Positions 9,560-20,754 of a stretch of DNA of 64,000 bases are shown one piece after another. The notes below the pieces were generated by a model. It saw only the letters and a program-made list of their open reading frames with translations, did not search any database and was not told the DNA's origin. Made by a program: the position numbers and the translations under genes. The DNA lies in the NCBI GenBank assembly GCA_001936135.1, contig CP012809.1, positions 2,467,501 through 2,531,500 of the forward strand. Reading direction: 5' to 3'. The stretch comes from Saccharomycopsis fibuligera x Saccharomycopsis cf. fibuligera (taxonomy: Eukaryota > Ascomycota > Saccharomycetes > Ascoideales > Saccharomycopsidaceae). The number at the start of each line of letters is the position of its first letter. Position 1 is the stretch's first letter.

Positions 9560-12500
9560 ATGTCGGCTACAGGTAGAAGAAGGTCTGTCAAGGATTTTCA
9601 ATTTGGCAGCAAAATTGGTGAAGGCTCTTACTCAACTGTTTACAAAGCGCTGGATGCTTACTCAGGGAAAGTGTTTGCCATTAAAATTTTATCGAAAGCA
9701 CATATCGTCAAAGAGAAGAAAATCAAGTATGTTAACATAGAAAAACAGACCCTTAATAGGTTAGGTCACCATCCTGGAATTGTCACATTGTATTATACTT
9801 TCCAGGATGATGCTTCCCTATTTTTTGTTATTGATTTCGCAGAATATGGTGAACTATTGACGCTAATAAGAAAATTGGGCTCTCTTAATGAAGTGACAAC
9901 AAGATATTATATGGTACAGCTAGTCGACGCTATAAAATTTATGCATTCAAAAGGAGTAATTCACAGAGATTTAAAGCCGGAAAATATCTTGTTAAATCAT
10001 GATATGAAACTAATGATAACGGACTTTGGTGCTGCTAAAATTGTTGATGAAGAAGGAAACATACAGGAAGTCAAAAATAAGCTGCCAATATCTGGTGATG
10101 CAGTAGAAGAAAAAGAAAGAAGTGCATCTTTTGTTGGGACTGCTGAATACGTTTCGCCTGAACTTTTGCAAAGTAATGAATGCGGCTACGAAAGTGATAT
10201 TTGGGCTATCGGCTGTATTTTGTACCAGTTTATTGTTGGTCTTCCTCCATTTAAAGGCAATACAGAATACCTTACTTTTGAGAAGATTATCGCTCTCGAT
10301 TACAAGTTTCCTAGCTACTATATTCCTGACACAATCAAACATTTGATCAAGAAAATTTTAGTTTTGGATCCCAAACAAAGATTCAGAATTAAAGATATTC
10401 AAAGTCACCAATTTTTCAAAACTGTGCCTTGGTCAGATTTTACCTATATTTGGAAACGAAATCCTCCAAAAATTGAAGCTTATGATCCTAGACTATATCA
10501 ACAGAAGCTGCAATCAAGCATAGTTCCAAATATGGAAGTGCCTTCTAAAGGTTTGCATAAGCAACCTATCAATTTTTACAAAAAACCTACTGCTTCAGCC
10601 TCGAAAACGTTGGATATTATCAACAGCACATATGTGCCCTCATCAAGTCATATAATGCCTGGAAACTCACCGAAGAAAAATTTGTCAGTGTTACACAGTA
10701 CCCCACCTTCTAGCAAATCGTATCCAAAAATAGCGCCTTTTAATAGGGGGCCTGTAAATAGTAATTCCAAGGTATCTCCTATTTCCCAGCATCCTCCTAA
10801 ACCTACCAATGGTACTACAGGAATAGGCATTAGAAGCGTATCGAACAGCTCAAATCAAGATCAAGTCTCACAACAACAACAGCAGAACACAGTGACGAAA
10901 AATAGCACTGCAAATAACTCACCTCCTGCTCAAAGGTTTGTGCTGACGGGCCAATTATCACTGCAGTCACAACAACAATATAAAATTCAACAGCATAATC
11001 ATCCTCACTATCCTTCAGCGGGATCTGTAAACGCTTCTCCAGTGCATCCACAACAACGTCAAGCGAGTGCTTCTATTCAAAATGGCAGTACCTTCAACAA
11101 ACATGAAAAACAAAACTCTAATAATTCTGTGATTAGTCAAGCAAGGCTGCAGCATTCCCAGTCCCAGCCTAATAATTTCCATTATTCAAAACCTTTCCAG
11201 CCGAGAGCCATGCAAAATTCCCAATCACAACCAGCAAGTCCAGTGTCCATTTCAAGTGCAAAGGATGCAGCAGAAAATATACAAAAACCAGTGTTAATGG
11301 ATCAATCACAAATCCTTCAAAAACAAATACAGCTAAAGAAGATGCAAGAAGGTAACAGCAATGATTTAGCTAGCCATTCTAATGAATTGGGTCTTAAGAA
11401 GGTCCCAACAAAGCTATCATCAGCTGCTTCACAAAATCACTTCACTCAAACACCAAATATCCCACTTAAGTATTCTTTACCGAATTTAAAATCAGAATTT
11501 GACCTTCAGGAAAGTGAACCACATATGTTTAGTCCTTTGGACCAAATTGGCGCTAGCTTTCCACAAGATGACTTTCACAAACAAAAAACGGGTGATATTA
11601 AAGAGCTTCAGTTACCAGTAGATGTAAATCTGAATGACAAGTCTAAAGATGTATTGATTGCAGCAAATGAAGCTATTCAAACAGCACAAAAGTTTAGAGC
11701 TAAGAATTTGTTCACGTCGTCTAGTGTCAATGCTTCTGGTGAAAACATCTCAGAGTCTCGATATTCCCCAAAATCAAATGCGTATAATGAACATAATGAT
11801 GATGCGCAACAGCATGCTAGCCATGTTCAACATCAAGCACAACACCCGTATGCAATGATGAGAATGAAAAATTCTACATCAGGCTCTTTCAGTAGTGATC
11901 GCAAACTGCCTTCTCCATCCTTCATGAAACCTGATCTAAATGCCAGCGAATCAACCAACAAACATAGCTTTTTATCGAACCCATCAGCTAGTCATGAATA
12001 TTGCCAAAGGGTTTTATCCGACACAAAAACCATAGATACTGCTTGTCAAACATCTAATAACAATCAATCCACTGAGGCTGGTAAGCCATTTGCTTCACCA
12101 ACTGAATCCTTTTTCCCTCTATCTCCTCATGATAACAAAATTTCAGCTTTTGACAGTTTGCCACTGCCCAAAAATACCGATGAATTATTGTCACTTAAGA
12201 ACAATCCATTGTCAAATATTAGATCCAGAAACAACTCATTATCTCCTGACAGATATCAACATCAAAAGCAAGTAAGCGGAGGCTCCATTTTGAAAGAAAG
12301 TATTACAAATACAGACGTATCCAGCGGAGAAAAAGTCTCAACAACTGAAAACAGTCGTGGAATTCAACCACAACAATTATATCCTTCTCCAATAGTCTAT
12401 CAAGACGAAGATATTGCCCCTGCGAACAACAAGTCGGATAATATTCCTAAGGAAATTACAGAGTTGTTGCTGCCGGATGAGAAAATAATCAAGTTGGATA

Positions 12501-13333
12501 CCATTGTCGTCAGTGAATTATCATTTGAAAGTATATTGAAAACCAGTCCAGATTTATTGATAAACTCATCGCAGGGCTCCAGGTTAAACTTGACTGATGC
12601 AACCATAAATGTGCTTATCAATAAAAACAGTAGAGTGATCGAGTACTATTCGAAACCGGAAGTGATGCTAATCACCACTCATGGAAAATTGATAATCATA
12701 AGGTCTATTGATTTTGACGATAAGCTTTTTGAAATTGTTTTGACTGACAGCAAAATTTCTCTATATGATTATGAGTTTGACGAGTCTGAATGCAGTGGGT
12801 ACTTATTGCTTGAATTGATTGATAAGAAATCATTATTATTCTTGGGCCCTCACGATCATAAGCACGTTAATATTAATTTTGAGATTAATATGGGCATAAC
12901 ATGGATCGAGTGTCTATTCAAAGCTAAACAATTGCTAAACTCTAGAAAAAAGCCAAGCCGATCTGCTTCTGCTAACACAATTAGCTCAATAGCGTCTTCA
13001 TCGAATGGAACTGCCGGTAGTGCCAACTATACAAATAGTATTACCACGGCGGGTAGCACTATCCCGGTCAACAATGGCACTTCTACCAGTCCAATACAAC
13101 CGAAAAGATTATCAAGTGGCACAAATATCAAAATTGCCAATAGTAACAATATTGCTAATATTAAAACAGGTTCCAATTCTGGTATCGGTAACGGAAAAAA
13201 TGTTGACTTAACACAACCACAGGGAAGAGCAGGTTCAAAAAGCGCTTTGGTTACTAATACTAAACCTAGAGCAACTACCTCAACTGTGGCTGCTGCTGCG
13301 GCTGCTGCTGCTGTAATAAATAAGCGAGGTTAG
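9560..13333 (+). CDS. PKH2: PDK1-type protein kinase Pkh2
   Basis: 1257 residues. Pkh kinases are the yeast PDK1 orthologues: they phosphorylate the activation loops of Ypk, Pkc1 and Sch9 kinases and act downstream of sphingoid bases at eisosomes. Visible kinase domain, about 13-290: glycine loop GEGSYSTV, Lys42 in AIKILSK, catalytic Asp137 in HRDLKPEN, DFG at 155-157, and the PDK1 activation loop SFVGTAEYVSPELL whose Ser190 matches the known autophosphorylation serine. A roughly 650-residue Gln/Ser/Asn-rich linker follows, then a C-terminal block (about 970-1150) with the order expected of a PDK1-type PH domain, and a tail ending in an Ala run. S. cerevisiae Pkh1 (766) and Pkh2 (1081) are shorter. 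Whether it is Pkh1 or Pkh2 by orthology cannot be settled here. Confidence 0.93.
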   Translation: MSATGRRRSVKDFQFGSKIGEGSYSTVYKALDAYSGKVFAIKILSKAHIVKEKKIKYVNIEKQTLNRLGHHPGIVTLYYTFQDDASLFFVIDFAEYGELLTLIRKLGSLNEVTTRYYMVQLVDAIKFMHSKGVIHRDLKPENILLNHDMKLMITDFGAAKIVDEEGNIQEVKNKLPISGDAVEEKERSASFVGTAEYVSPELLQSNECGYESDIWAIGCILYQFIVGLPPFKGNTEYLTFEKIIALDYKFPSYYIPDTIKHLIKKILVLDPKQRFRIKDIQSHQFFKTVPWSDFTYIWKRNPPKIEAYDPRLYQQKLQSSIVPNMEVPSKGLHKQPINFYKKPTASASKTLDIINSTYVPSSSHIMPGNSPKKNLSVLHSTPPSSKSYPKIAPFNRGPVNSNSKVSPISQHPPKPTNGTTGIGIRSVSNSSNQDQVSQQQQQNTVTKNSTANNSPPAQRFVLTGQLSLQSQQQYKIQQHNHPHYPSAGSVNASPVHPQQRQASASIQNGSTFNKHEKQNSNNSVISQARLQHSQSQPNNFHYSKPFQPRAMQNSQSQPASPVSISSAKDAAENIQKPVLMDQSQILQKQIQLKKMQEGNSNDLASHSNELGLKKVPTKLSSAASQNHFTQTPNIPLKYSLPNLKSEFDLQESEPHMFSPLDQIGASFPQDDFHKQKTGDIKELQLPVDVNLNDKSKDVLIAANEAIQTAQKFRAKNLFTSSSVNASGENISESRYSPKSNAYNEHNDDAQQHASHVQHQAQHPYAMMRMKNSTSGSFSSDRKLPSPSFMKPDLNASESTNKHSFLSNPSASHEYCQRVLSDTKTIDTACQTSNNNQSTEAGKPFASPTESFFPLSPHDNKISAFDSLPLPKNTDELLSLKNNPLSNIRSRNNSLSPDRYQHQKQVSGGSILKESITNTDVSSGEKVSTTENSRGIQPQQLYPSPIVYQDEDIAPANNKSDNIPKEITELLLPDEKIIKLDTIVVSELSFESILKTSPDLLINSSQGSRLNLTDATINVLINKNSRVIEYYSKPEVMLITTHGKLIIIRSIDFDDKLFEIVLTDSKISLYDYEFDESECSGYLLLELIDKKSLLFLGPHDHKHVNINFEINMGITWIECLFKAKQLLNSRKKPSRSASANTISSIASSSNGTAGSANYTNSITTAGSTIPVNNGTSTSPIQPKRLSSGTNIKIANSNNIANIKTGSNSGIGNGKNVDLTQPQGRAGSKSALVTNTKPRATTSTVAAAAAAAAVINKRG

Positions 13334-14877
13334 TACATTTTGAAAACCTTATACTCAAGTAAATGAAATTAGGAATACAAAAACGAACATCTGAAATTTT
13401 TATATTTTTTGTTTGATTACATGCCTGCATATACCATTGATTTTTCTCATGACTTCCTTCTGTATTTCTACGGAAAGTGGCTTAAATGCTAATGGTACTT
13501 TTTTCTGATTTTTTGTTTTCTTGGTTTTTTCTTTCGCTTTTGTTGTTCTTTGTTTCTGGTTTTTTGATTTTTCGTCTTTGTGTTCTTGTGCGTTTTACTT
13601 TATCATAACGTTATCATTTTGAGGATCACACATTTGCTAGATGGCTGTTACTGAACTGCACATAAGGACACTTGAAACGGTATCGCTGGTTTTCGTTACT
13701 ATTTTATTGTCATTCCATTACTTTTCAAACCATGTTTTGTTTTGCATTTTGTGATCATTGCCATCACATTTCACAACTGTCATAATTACTGTTACAATTA
13801 CTCTTACTATGTTCCGAAGGCACGTGCCCACCTTTTTTTTCATTGATGCATTGTTTCTAATAAATCTTCTAATAAATTTTCAATTTTTTGAAACACTTTC
13901 TTTCAAAATATTACTGCTCTACCTAGTCAAGTAAGACTTAAATATAAGTTGTAATATTAATGTTGTATATTCGCAATATGCTAGATGATGTATTTTTGAA
14001 AAAACTATGAGATAATGACATTGTGATGCTTAATTATATAGGCTTTGTTTGCGCGTAGTAAATTCGTCGTGTAAAGATCCTTTCGTGGCGTAGTGTAATG
14101 TCAGTGCAATATATAGGATCATCTCTTAAGCATAATTTATCGTGATTGAATTAAAAACCCTGATATACCCCGCCCCCTCGAATAAAATATCAATTACTAT
14201 TTGCAGTACACAATAAAAACCAAAAAATGAAATTGTTTATAAAATGTCATGAAAAAGTCCAGGCTGATGACTTTTGACTATAATCTGCAAATAACATAAT
14301 TCAAAAACGCAAAAACTATAAAGAATTGAGGAAAAGTATTTCAATACTAATGAAAAAATAAACAAAAGAAAGGGAGCTCAAATGAATGCTATTCAGCGAG
14401 AATTTGCGATGTAAAACGTAAAACTTAGCATCTTGCCGTCCAGTGATAGCCAAAAACAAGGTAATAATAGTACAGTTAAATGTTGAGAGAACTTCCTGCG
14501 TGCACAATTACTTCAAAAAATCAGAGCATGCTATATGGTCTCAAACATTAAAACGGTTCAACAACGGGGACAAAAAAATCAAAATAATATAGTCGTGGCA
14601 GCAAAAAAGAACGTGATTAGTATCAAAACTTATGAATAGAGCACAAAATGATAACTGGGCCGAGAAAAGTGGAATCCAGTCATTACCAAAACTGTAGAAG
14701 TGAAATAGTTTGAAAAACTTGTAACCAGTATTATAAAGATAGGCTGATGAAAAGACGAAAAATCAAACATTAAAGAAAAAATTAGAGAAAAACCAGTAAG
14801 TAAAATTAGAGAAAAAATTAGAGAAAAACCAGTAAGTAAATTCTTGAACAAAATTCATTAATCATTGCCTGCAACTT
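13334..14877. other. Convergent intergenic between PKH2 and TDA3
   Basis: 1.5 kb between convergent genes, A/T-rich, with T runs downstream of PKH2 and a short direct repeat at about 14770-14845. Palindromic CACGTG at 13821-13826. No gene or RNA recognised. Confidence 0.55.
14770..14845. repeat. Short tandem duplication
   Basis: A unit containing TTAGAGAAAAACCAGTAAGT occurs twice, with TTAGAGAAAAA also repeated between the copies. It lies about 30-100 bp downstream of TDA3 (3' flank). Confidence 0.7.
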
Positions 14878-16416
14878 TCACTCCCACACACTAGCATCAA
14901 AATAAAGACTTGGGTCCAAAGCACTAATATCTGCACTAGTGACTTCTTGATCCAAGAGCATTTCAGCCATAACTTTACCAGTTCCTGGAGCATTATTAAT
15001 ACCCCAACAAGAATGACCACTTGCCAAAAACAAGTTTGGAACATTAGTCTCACCAATTAATGGACCGCTACTACTTGGGACATCAAGAACTGGTAAATAA
15101 CATGCTTGACGCTTTAAAATTCTTCCTTTTCCCAAAGTTGTAGACAATCTACCAACATAATGAAATAATGTGTCACATTTTTCTTTCACCACTTCAACAT
15201 CATCAGTTGTTTCTGGTACATCAACCGCAGTATCACCTTCACCACAAACATACACTTCATTTTTTCTAGCATACATTTCAGGTGACACAAACCCAAATTT
15301 TGAGCTAGAAATCTTTAATTCGGTAAAAATGGCATACGGGGAAACAGAAGCGTTACTGTTTGGGGCAACAGTAATTGAATGTGCTCTAAGGCCTGATATA
15401 GGGCAATCAGGTAAAATTTTGGAAGTCCATGGCCCTACCGATAACACCACTTGATTACCAAGAAGTTCCACTGGAGTAAAATTCTTATTTTGTTCATCTT
15501 GTGCAGTAGATGGAATGTAAGAAACACCTTGAGCTTCGCCAGAATCCTCATCAAAAATTATTTCATTGACTTTTCCAATAATCAATTCTACTGCGCCAGA
15601 TTCTATTGCCTTCTTCAATATGAAGTTCGTAAACTTGTATGGATGAACTTGAGCAGTAGTATCTTTTCCGCCCAATAAAGACCAGTCATTGATATACTCT
15701 TGCTTTATCCAGTCTAAATCTTTGGGTAAGTTCACGGAGCTTGGATAATCATGTTCATTTTTGATTGAATTTTTGGTGACGGTTTTTCTCTTTTTTGTGG
15801 CTTTGTCTCCTATTGAGTCAGGGGTACCTGACCCAGTTTGCTCTGCAATAATGTTATCCTCGTCTTCATGGGAGCTAAGGTCAGTATTGCTATCTATTTT
15901 GTGATCACTAGCACCAGATCCGAGGCTTTCATCTGAGTGTTTGCTGCTTTTGACAGATTTGCATGAGTTCTGATCTTCGGAGTTGGTATCTTCTTTTTCG
16001 TCCTGTGCATCACTTTCTTCATCTTCCACTTCATCTTCTTCAATATCTTCGTCTTCTTCCAATGCTTTCTCAATATCACCTTCCAAAGAAACTGTGGTTA
16101 AACGTCTATAATCCCACTGATTATCGCCGTCATATTCTTCCGCCAATTCACTATGTAGCTGGAAAGACAATGGAACAATCTGCTGAGGGAAAGCCCAAAG
16201 AGCCAATAAACCGCCAGCTTTACCACTAGCGCCACCAGCCACACGCTTTGACTCAATTATGGTGATGTGATACTGGTCGGCGTCGAAAGAAGGATGTTTG
16301 GTCAAGTAATAAGCAATGCAAACGCCAATAATACCGGCGCCAACAATGATAATGTGATGCTTCCCTTCATGATTGCCGGAGTGCTTAGAAGTATACTTTA
16401 TAAAGTCTTCTTCCAT
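14878..16416 (-). CDS. TDA3: FAD-dependent oxidoreductase Tda3
   Basis: 512 residues from the preferred ATG at 16416; an in-frame ATG at 16482 would add 22 residues with no family similarity. Tda3 is a DAO-fold FAD oxidoreductase linked in S. cerevisiae to late endosome-to-Golgi transport; its substrate is unknown. Visible: N-terminal FAD-binding GAGIIGVCIAYYL, the family block GGASGKAGGLLALWAFPQQI, a long acidic Asp/Glu/Ser-rich insert (about 110-220), then DLDWIKQEYINDWSLLGG, GPWTSKILPDCPISGLRAHS, and a C-terminal FAD contact region SGHSCWGINNAPGTGK. These blocks match S. cerevisiae Tda3 almost word for word as I know it. The acidic insert is low-complexity and replaces a Ser-rich one in baker's yeast. 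Confidence 0.92.
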   Translation of the reverse strand: MEEDFIKYTSKHSGNHEGKHHIIIVGAGIIGVCIAYYLTKHPSFDADQYHITIIESKRVAGGASGKAGGLLALWAFPQQIVPLSFQLHSELAEEYDGDNQWDYRRLTTVSLEGDIEKALEEDEDIEEDEVEDEESDAQDEKEDTNSEDQNSCKSVKSSKHSDESLGSGASDHKIDSNTDLSSHEDEDNIIAEQTGSGTPDSIGDKATKKRKTVTKNSIKNEHDYPSSVNLPKDLDWIKQEYINDWSLLGGKDTTAQVHPYKFTNFILKKAIESGAVELIIGKVNEIIFDEDSGEAQGVSYIPSTAQDEQNKNFTPVELLGNQVVLSVGPWTSKILPDCPISGLRAHSITVAPNSNASVSPYAIFTELKISSSKFGFVSPEMYARKNEVYVCGEGDTAVDVPETTDDVEVVKEKCDTLFHYVGRLSTTLGKGRILKRQACYLPVLDVPSSSGPLIGETNVPNLFLASGHSCWGINNAPGTGKVMAEMLLDQEVTSADISALDPSLYFDASVWE

Positions 16417-17515
16417 TGTGTATGAAATTGAACAGGCGTTATATTGCAATGATTTGTGATGATTTGTAATTCTTGTCAACAAGCTCGTAATGCTAAAAGC
16501 AACTAACTGTCACTTTTTCTAAACCTCAGCAGAAACTTGTAATACTTAGAACCGAAGGAAAAATAGATGAGATCAATTTCAAGGATGCCAAACAAACTCA
16601 AATGATCAGCAGATTTTAAATGAATATTACTGTAGCTGTTTAATTAAAGCAGCCAGTATAAAATGAGAAGGATACAAATGTACTGGTTTGTTTCCAGAGA
16701 AAAGATTTCAGGCTTCTTTTTTTTCTTTTTCGATTTTCCTTCGATTTTTTTGATTTTCGTTTATTGCCGAAATGGTATGATTCTGCACCAGACAAACGTA
16801 CAGACAAAATTTGATATCAGGAGAGCAGTACACTGAATACTGAAATGTTTCGAAGTGGCCGATGGTTGTTTCACAGGCAAAAGTAATGGATATGATTTGA
16901 CACTGTAACAGGAATAGAATAAAATAAATTAGAGAATAGCAGGGTTGCGGTAAGATGGAGGCAGAACAGCGAGAGTCCAGTTGACCGCAAAACTTGGTAC
17001 AGCGCCATTGCCGCCGTTTCTGCCTCTGGTTCTGTTGCGTTGCAATTGTTTGCAGCAGCTGCCGCTGTTAGTAATTCCTGTTAACTATTAGTAAAATGAG
17101 AAGTCGGCTGATATTTATGCACCAGTATGCATAGAATTACGGAATAGTGCAGGCTATAGCATAATGAAGCATACTGAAGCATTCATTAACGTACTCCGAT
17201 TGCACCCTCATAAAGTGTCTCAAAATACTGTAAATAGCATAATAGGGGTGTTTTCCTGCCGCGGTATTTGTGACTCCAGCCAATGCGACAACGGAGGCAG
17301 CAGCAGCAAGGCAGCAGCAAAGCCAGGCAAAACCAGGCGTCTGGCTATATACTACTACTGAATCTATAGAGTGCCAACCTCTTACGGCTACATGGCATAA
17401 TCGTCGCACATTGGACTACTGGAGGCGCCAGTCGAAGGAAATTATTAGAATATACAATGTTATATGCGTAAATATGAAACGAGCTTTCCCGCTTTTCCCA
17501 AATATCCTAATTCTC
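16417..17515. other. Intergenic, TDA3 promoter and TLG1 3' flank
   Basis: 1.1 kb. Mixed composition, with a G+C-rich patch (16980-17070) and a CAG-rich patch (17296-17330). No supported gene. Confidence 0.55.
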
Positions 17516-18229
17516 TCATAGAATTACTATCAACACCAAAAGCACAATAAGAACCACCGCCAATGCCATGATACAGCAGTCACTAAACCGCTCTCGATTC
17601 TTCTCTAAAATACGGCCAAGTCTCTTGGCCCCTTTATTCAACCTTCCTTGCGTTCTATCCATGTCTTGTTCAAACTCGTCTATTATCTGCGCATGGTCTT
17701 CTAGTTCATCTCCCATCAACCGTGCTTGTTGGTTAATACGCTGCACTGAGTTGAACACTCCATCTAACTGGGTATCCTGGTCCCGCAATTCTTCTTGAAG
17801 TTGTATATTATTCATCCCCACATTTCTTTCCTCATCTTCTATTCTAGCTTGCTGCTGATCGACCGTCGTGTGGATGTTGTTATTATTGACCTCATCGTAG
17901 CTTATGAACGGATTGTTGGTAGCGTCGCTACCAACTTTCTTTTTCCAGGTATTATTGATATCTCGAGCATCCTGGATCAACTGCTCAATAACTTCTTCTC
18001 TTCTTGTAATCTCATCCGCCGTCAAATCTGCATATAGTTCAGGTTCGGCCTTGATCTGTTGAATGGACTCTTTCAAATCCTCAATAGTCTCTTGCAACTC
18101 TGCAGCTTGGTTTTTAAACTCTAGCTTATCGTCATTTGACACATTATTGAAATCAAGCTGCCTCAAAAATATTCTCAACCCATTGACTTGCTCCTCGCCA
18201 TCCTCTTGAACTTGGTTGAATGGATCCAT
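17516..18229 (-). CDS. TLG1: Qc-SNARE Tlg1 (syntaxin 6 type)
   Basis: 237 residues. Tlg1 is the Qc-SNARE of the TGN/early endosome that pairs with Tlg2, Vti1 and Snc for fusion of endosome-derived vesicles. Visible: N-terminal MDPFNQVQEDGEE typical of the syntaxin 6/Tlg1 family, an N-terminal three-helix bundle (about 10-100), the variable linker with NNPFISYDEV, a Qc SNARE motif (about 148-210: QLQEELRDQDTQLDGVFNSV onward with central Gln in the zero layer), and a C-terminal anchor (about 218-237, CCIMALAVVLIVLLVLIVIL). Length is close to S. cerevisiae Tlg1 (224). It shares a divergent 315-bp promoter with UGO1. Confidence 0.92.
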   Translation of the reverse strand: MDPFNQVQEDGEEQVNGLRIFLRQLDFNNVSNDDKLEFKNQAAELQETIEDLKESIQQIKAEPELYADLTADEITRREEVIEQLIQDARDINNTWKKKVGSDATNNPFISYDEVNNNNIHTTVDQQQARIEDEERNVGMNNIQLQEELRDQDTQLDGVFNSVQRINQQARLMGDELEDHAQIIDEFEQDMDRTQGRLNKGAKRLGRILEKNRERFSDCCIMALAVVLIVLLVLIVIL

Positions 18230-18544
18230 TGTTTCTCTTTATCTCTGTATATCTATATTTCTACTGTCTTTTTGACTCCTTCTCGCGACGCTACTATGTA
18301 TGCGGTTGCTAGATTTCTTCATTTTTACCTATAGTTAGATGCTCAAATTGGGTCACATGAGCACATCTTTTCCATCGCATGCGCGCCGCTCAGATACACA
18401 AGAAAAGAAAAACTAGAAAATAAGCTAAGGAGATCATCAAAATCGTCAGAATCATTGACCAACTATAATTTGAGCAAACTATTCAATATTTCACTTACTC
18501 GGATTGCTCTTTTTTTTCCTTGAACCAGGGAGAAGCTTTTGAAA
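18230..18544. promoter_or_regulatory. Divergent TLG1 / UGO1 promoter
   Basis: 315 bp. Contains an E-box variant GTCACATG at 18352-18359, the same 8-mer as one of the two in the FZO1 promoter, and a T-rich patch just before UGO1. Function inferred. Confidence 0.55.
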
Positions 18545-20086
18545 ATGACAAACGAGCTAAGACCTTACTATAGTGTCGATAGCTTCGATGCAGGCTACCC
18601 AGTCACTTATCGTCCCGGAGTAGGGGTCTTATATCAAAGCGGCAAATCATTAGTGGATACTCTATTTTCAAAAGATGGTAGTGATGTCGTTGCTAAAGGC
18701 CAAAATTTTGGAATAAGAAATACTTCAATACTAGGCGGTGGCATCAAAACCATCGGCAGCGCTCAAAATGCCACATCCTCCGATGATGGTATCTTACAGC
18801 TATTGTGGAATAATTTAAACAGTTCCTCCGAAGTCTTATCAGGATTGCTTAGTAAATTGGCAAGAAATTACTTCAAGGTCATTTTGAATGAGCCTTTTGA
18901 CATTGTGAGACTTTTGTTGCAAGTAGGTGCCTTTGACATTTCTGGGAGACACAATGGAACTCCTAGAAAAAGAGCCTTTCAGTCCAAGAAAAAGAATAGA
19001 AAAAGCAAAGCCAGTATCAACAATCATCTTGATGACAATCAAGACGACGACAATGCTGACTATTTCTTTACAAATGATATAACAGTTACTTCGCGAAACC
19101 CAAGCCAGAATAAAATCTATGACAGTGATTATGATCAAGAAGAGGATGAAGAAGATGATGGTAATGATGACGATGATGACGACATTTACGAGTCTAAAGC
19201 AGTGGACAATAAAAACCATATTCAGCCCTTATCTTTGCAGACCCTTGATGTTATGTCATCCATATCATCCAAAGAGGGTTTGACAAGTTTATGGAAAGCT
19301 ACTAATGTGTCGTATATTTACCAGGCCTTATCTTCTACTCTTGAATCTTGGTTTACTGGATTTTTGTCGCCATTTTTGGAAATTCCGGATCCATTTTATA
19401 TTGATATTAATTACTCACCAGATCCAGTCAAATCATTGGCTTTAATATTGTTTGCTTCTATCGCTACTGGCTTAGTTTTGGCCCCATTAGATTTAATAAG
19501 AACCAAACTCATTATTACCAAAATAAATGGCCAGGGAAATAGAAACACTCATCTAAAAAGAAGCTTAAGGGATAACATTAAGCAATTAAAATCTTACTTT
19601 TGTCCAATACAGTTAATCTTCCCAACAATTTTGAACTCTTTTGTTACTAATTTCCTCAAAAACATTACACCATTTATATTTTCAATAAAACTTCAAGTTG
19701 AGAATTACTCAGTGACATATGAAGTGGTCAAATTGCTTTCTGAATTTTTTGAGCTATTCTTAAAATTACCTGCAGAAACTATCCTCAGAAGAGCACAAAC
19801 GTCATATTTGCTTCATAAAAATAAAAACGAACAAATGGAGGATTCTAATGGCTTGGAGATTAGTAAAAATGATTTGGTGGTAGAATTCACTGGTTATTCA
19901 GGAACTTTTGATACGATATTCAATTCCATTTATCATGGGACTAAGCAAGACAATCCACATAATGACAATTATGGTGTTGCCAGTCTTTACAGAGGTTGGA
20001 GAATTGGTATGTTGACGATTTTTGCTAGATGGGGTTTAAGAGTGTCAAATTATAGTGATCCTAAATTTGTTGAGGAAAGATTTTAA
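18545..20086 (+). CDS. UGO1: Mitochondrial fusion carrier-like protein Ugo1
   Basis: 513 residues from the first ATG. Ugo1 is a modified carrier-family protein of the mitochondrial outer membrane that links Fzo1 to Mgm1 and is required for lipid mixing in fusion. Visible: an N-terminal YRPGVGVLYQSGKS block, a cytosolic part with a long acidic insert (about 190-225, rich in Asp and Glu), one degenerate carrier signature PLDLIRTK (about residue 313), several amphipathic or hydrophobic helices, and the C-terminal block YSGTFDTIFNSIYHG, then GVASLYRGWRIGMLTIFARW. Length matches S. cerevisiae Ugo1 (502). A TTG codon two triplets upstream is in frame but the ATG at 18545 is the likely start. FZO1 lies upstream in the same window. 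Confidence 0.93.
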   Translation: MTNELRPYYSVDSFDAGYPVTYRPGVGVLYQSGKSLVDTLFSKDGSDVVAKGQNFGIRNTSILGGGIKTIGSAQNATSSDDGILQLLWNNLNSSSEVLSGLLSKLARNYFKVILNEPFDIVRLLLQVGAFDISGRHNGTPRKRAFQSKKKNRKSKASINNHLDDNQDDDNADYFFTNDITVTSRNPSQNKIYDSDYDQEEDEEDDGNDDDDDDIYESKAVDNKNHIQPLSLQTLDVMSSISSKEGLTSLWKATNVSYIYQALSSTLESWFTGFLSPFLEIPDPFYIDINYSPDPVKSLALILFASIATGLVLAPLDLIRTKLIITKINGQGNRNTHLKRSLRDNIKQLKSYFCPIQLIFPTILNSFVTNFLKNITPFIFSIKLQVENYSVTYEVVKLLSEFFELFLKLPAETILRRAQTSYLLHKNKNEQMEDSNGLEISKNDLVVEFTGYSGTFDTIFNSIYHGTKQDNPHNDNYGVASLYRGWRIGMLTIFARWGLRVSNYSDPKFVEERF

Positions 20087-20754
20087 TGACAATTTTGTTT
20101 GCTTTTTTTTTCCCCTGTTTACTACTCCATTTATCATAAGTTTTTGTTCGTCTTTCTGGTTTATGTTTTCTTTTCTAATTTGCAGTTTTTTTCCCCGAAA
20201 TACTTTTTTTGTGTTTTTGCGTTGCGCTTTTGAATGATATCACCTTTTTATCTGCCTTTTTCCTAATGAATATGCTTTTTTTCAGATTGGTGGCATCTTG
20301 CTTTGTTTTCTATTAAATCTCTTAACGTTTTTCCCTTATGTTTGGCGGAACTCCCCACTTTCTTATTATTTATTTATGCCTTCCTATAACAGTCGTTCAC
20401 GTTTGTAAATAAAGCGACATTTATGTTTACTACTTGTTTTTCGTTGTTTGTTTTTGTACTGTTATTTTTGTATATCGCCTGTTTTTGCCTCATGTTGAAA
20501 AAATAACTCCATGCGTTAGATGCCCCGGAATCCACTCACTAATATAGCAGAACTTACTGCAAAATAAAAAATAAAAAAGTAAAAATCAAAAGCAGGCGCT
20601 TCAGCAACATGAACAGACCAGTGAAGCCCAACACTTTTTGCTTATATCATTCAGCATTGACTAACCGTTACAGCTTTCGTTGTTTTTCTACTAGCTCAGC
20701 CCTGTAATAATAAAACTAGGAAGAACAACAATAATAATTGAAAGGCCACCAAAT
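20087..20754. other. Intergenic between UGO1 and SDC1
   Basis: T-rich 3' flank of UGO1 (20090-20480) followed by a more balanced SDC1 promoter. No gene seen. Confidence 0.55.
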
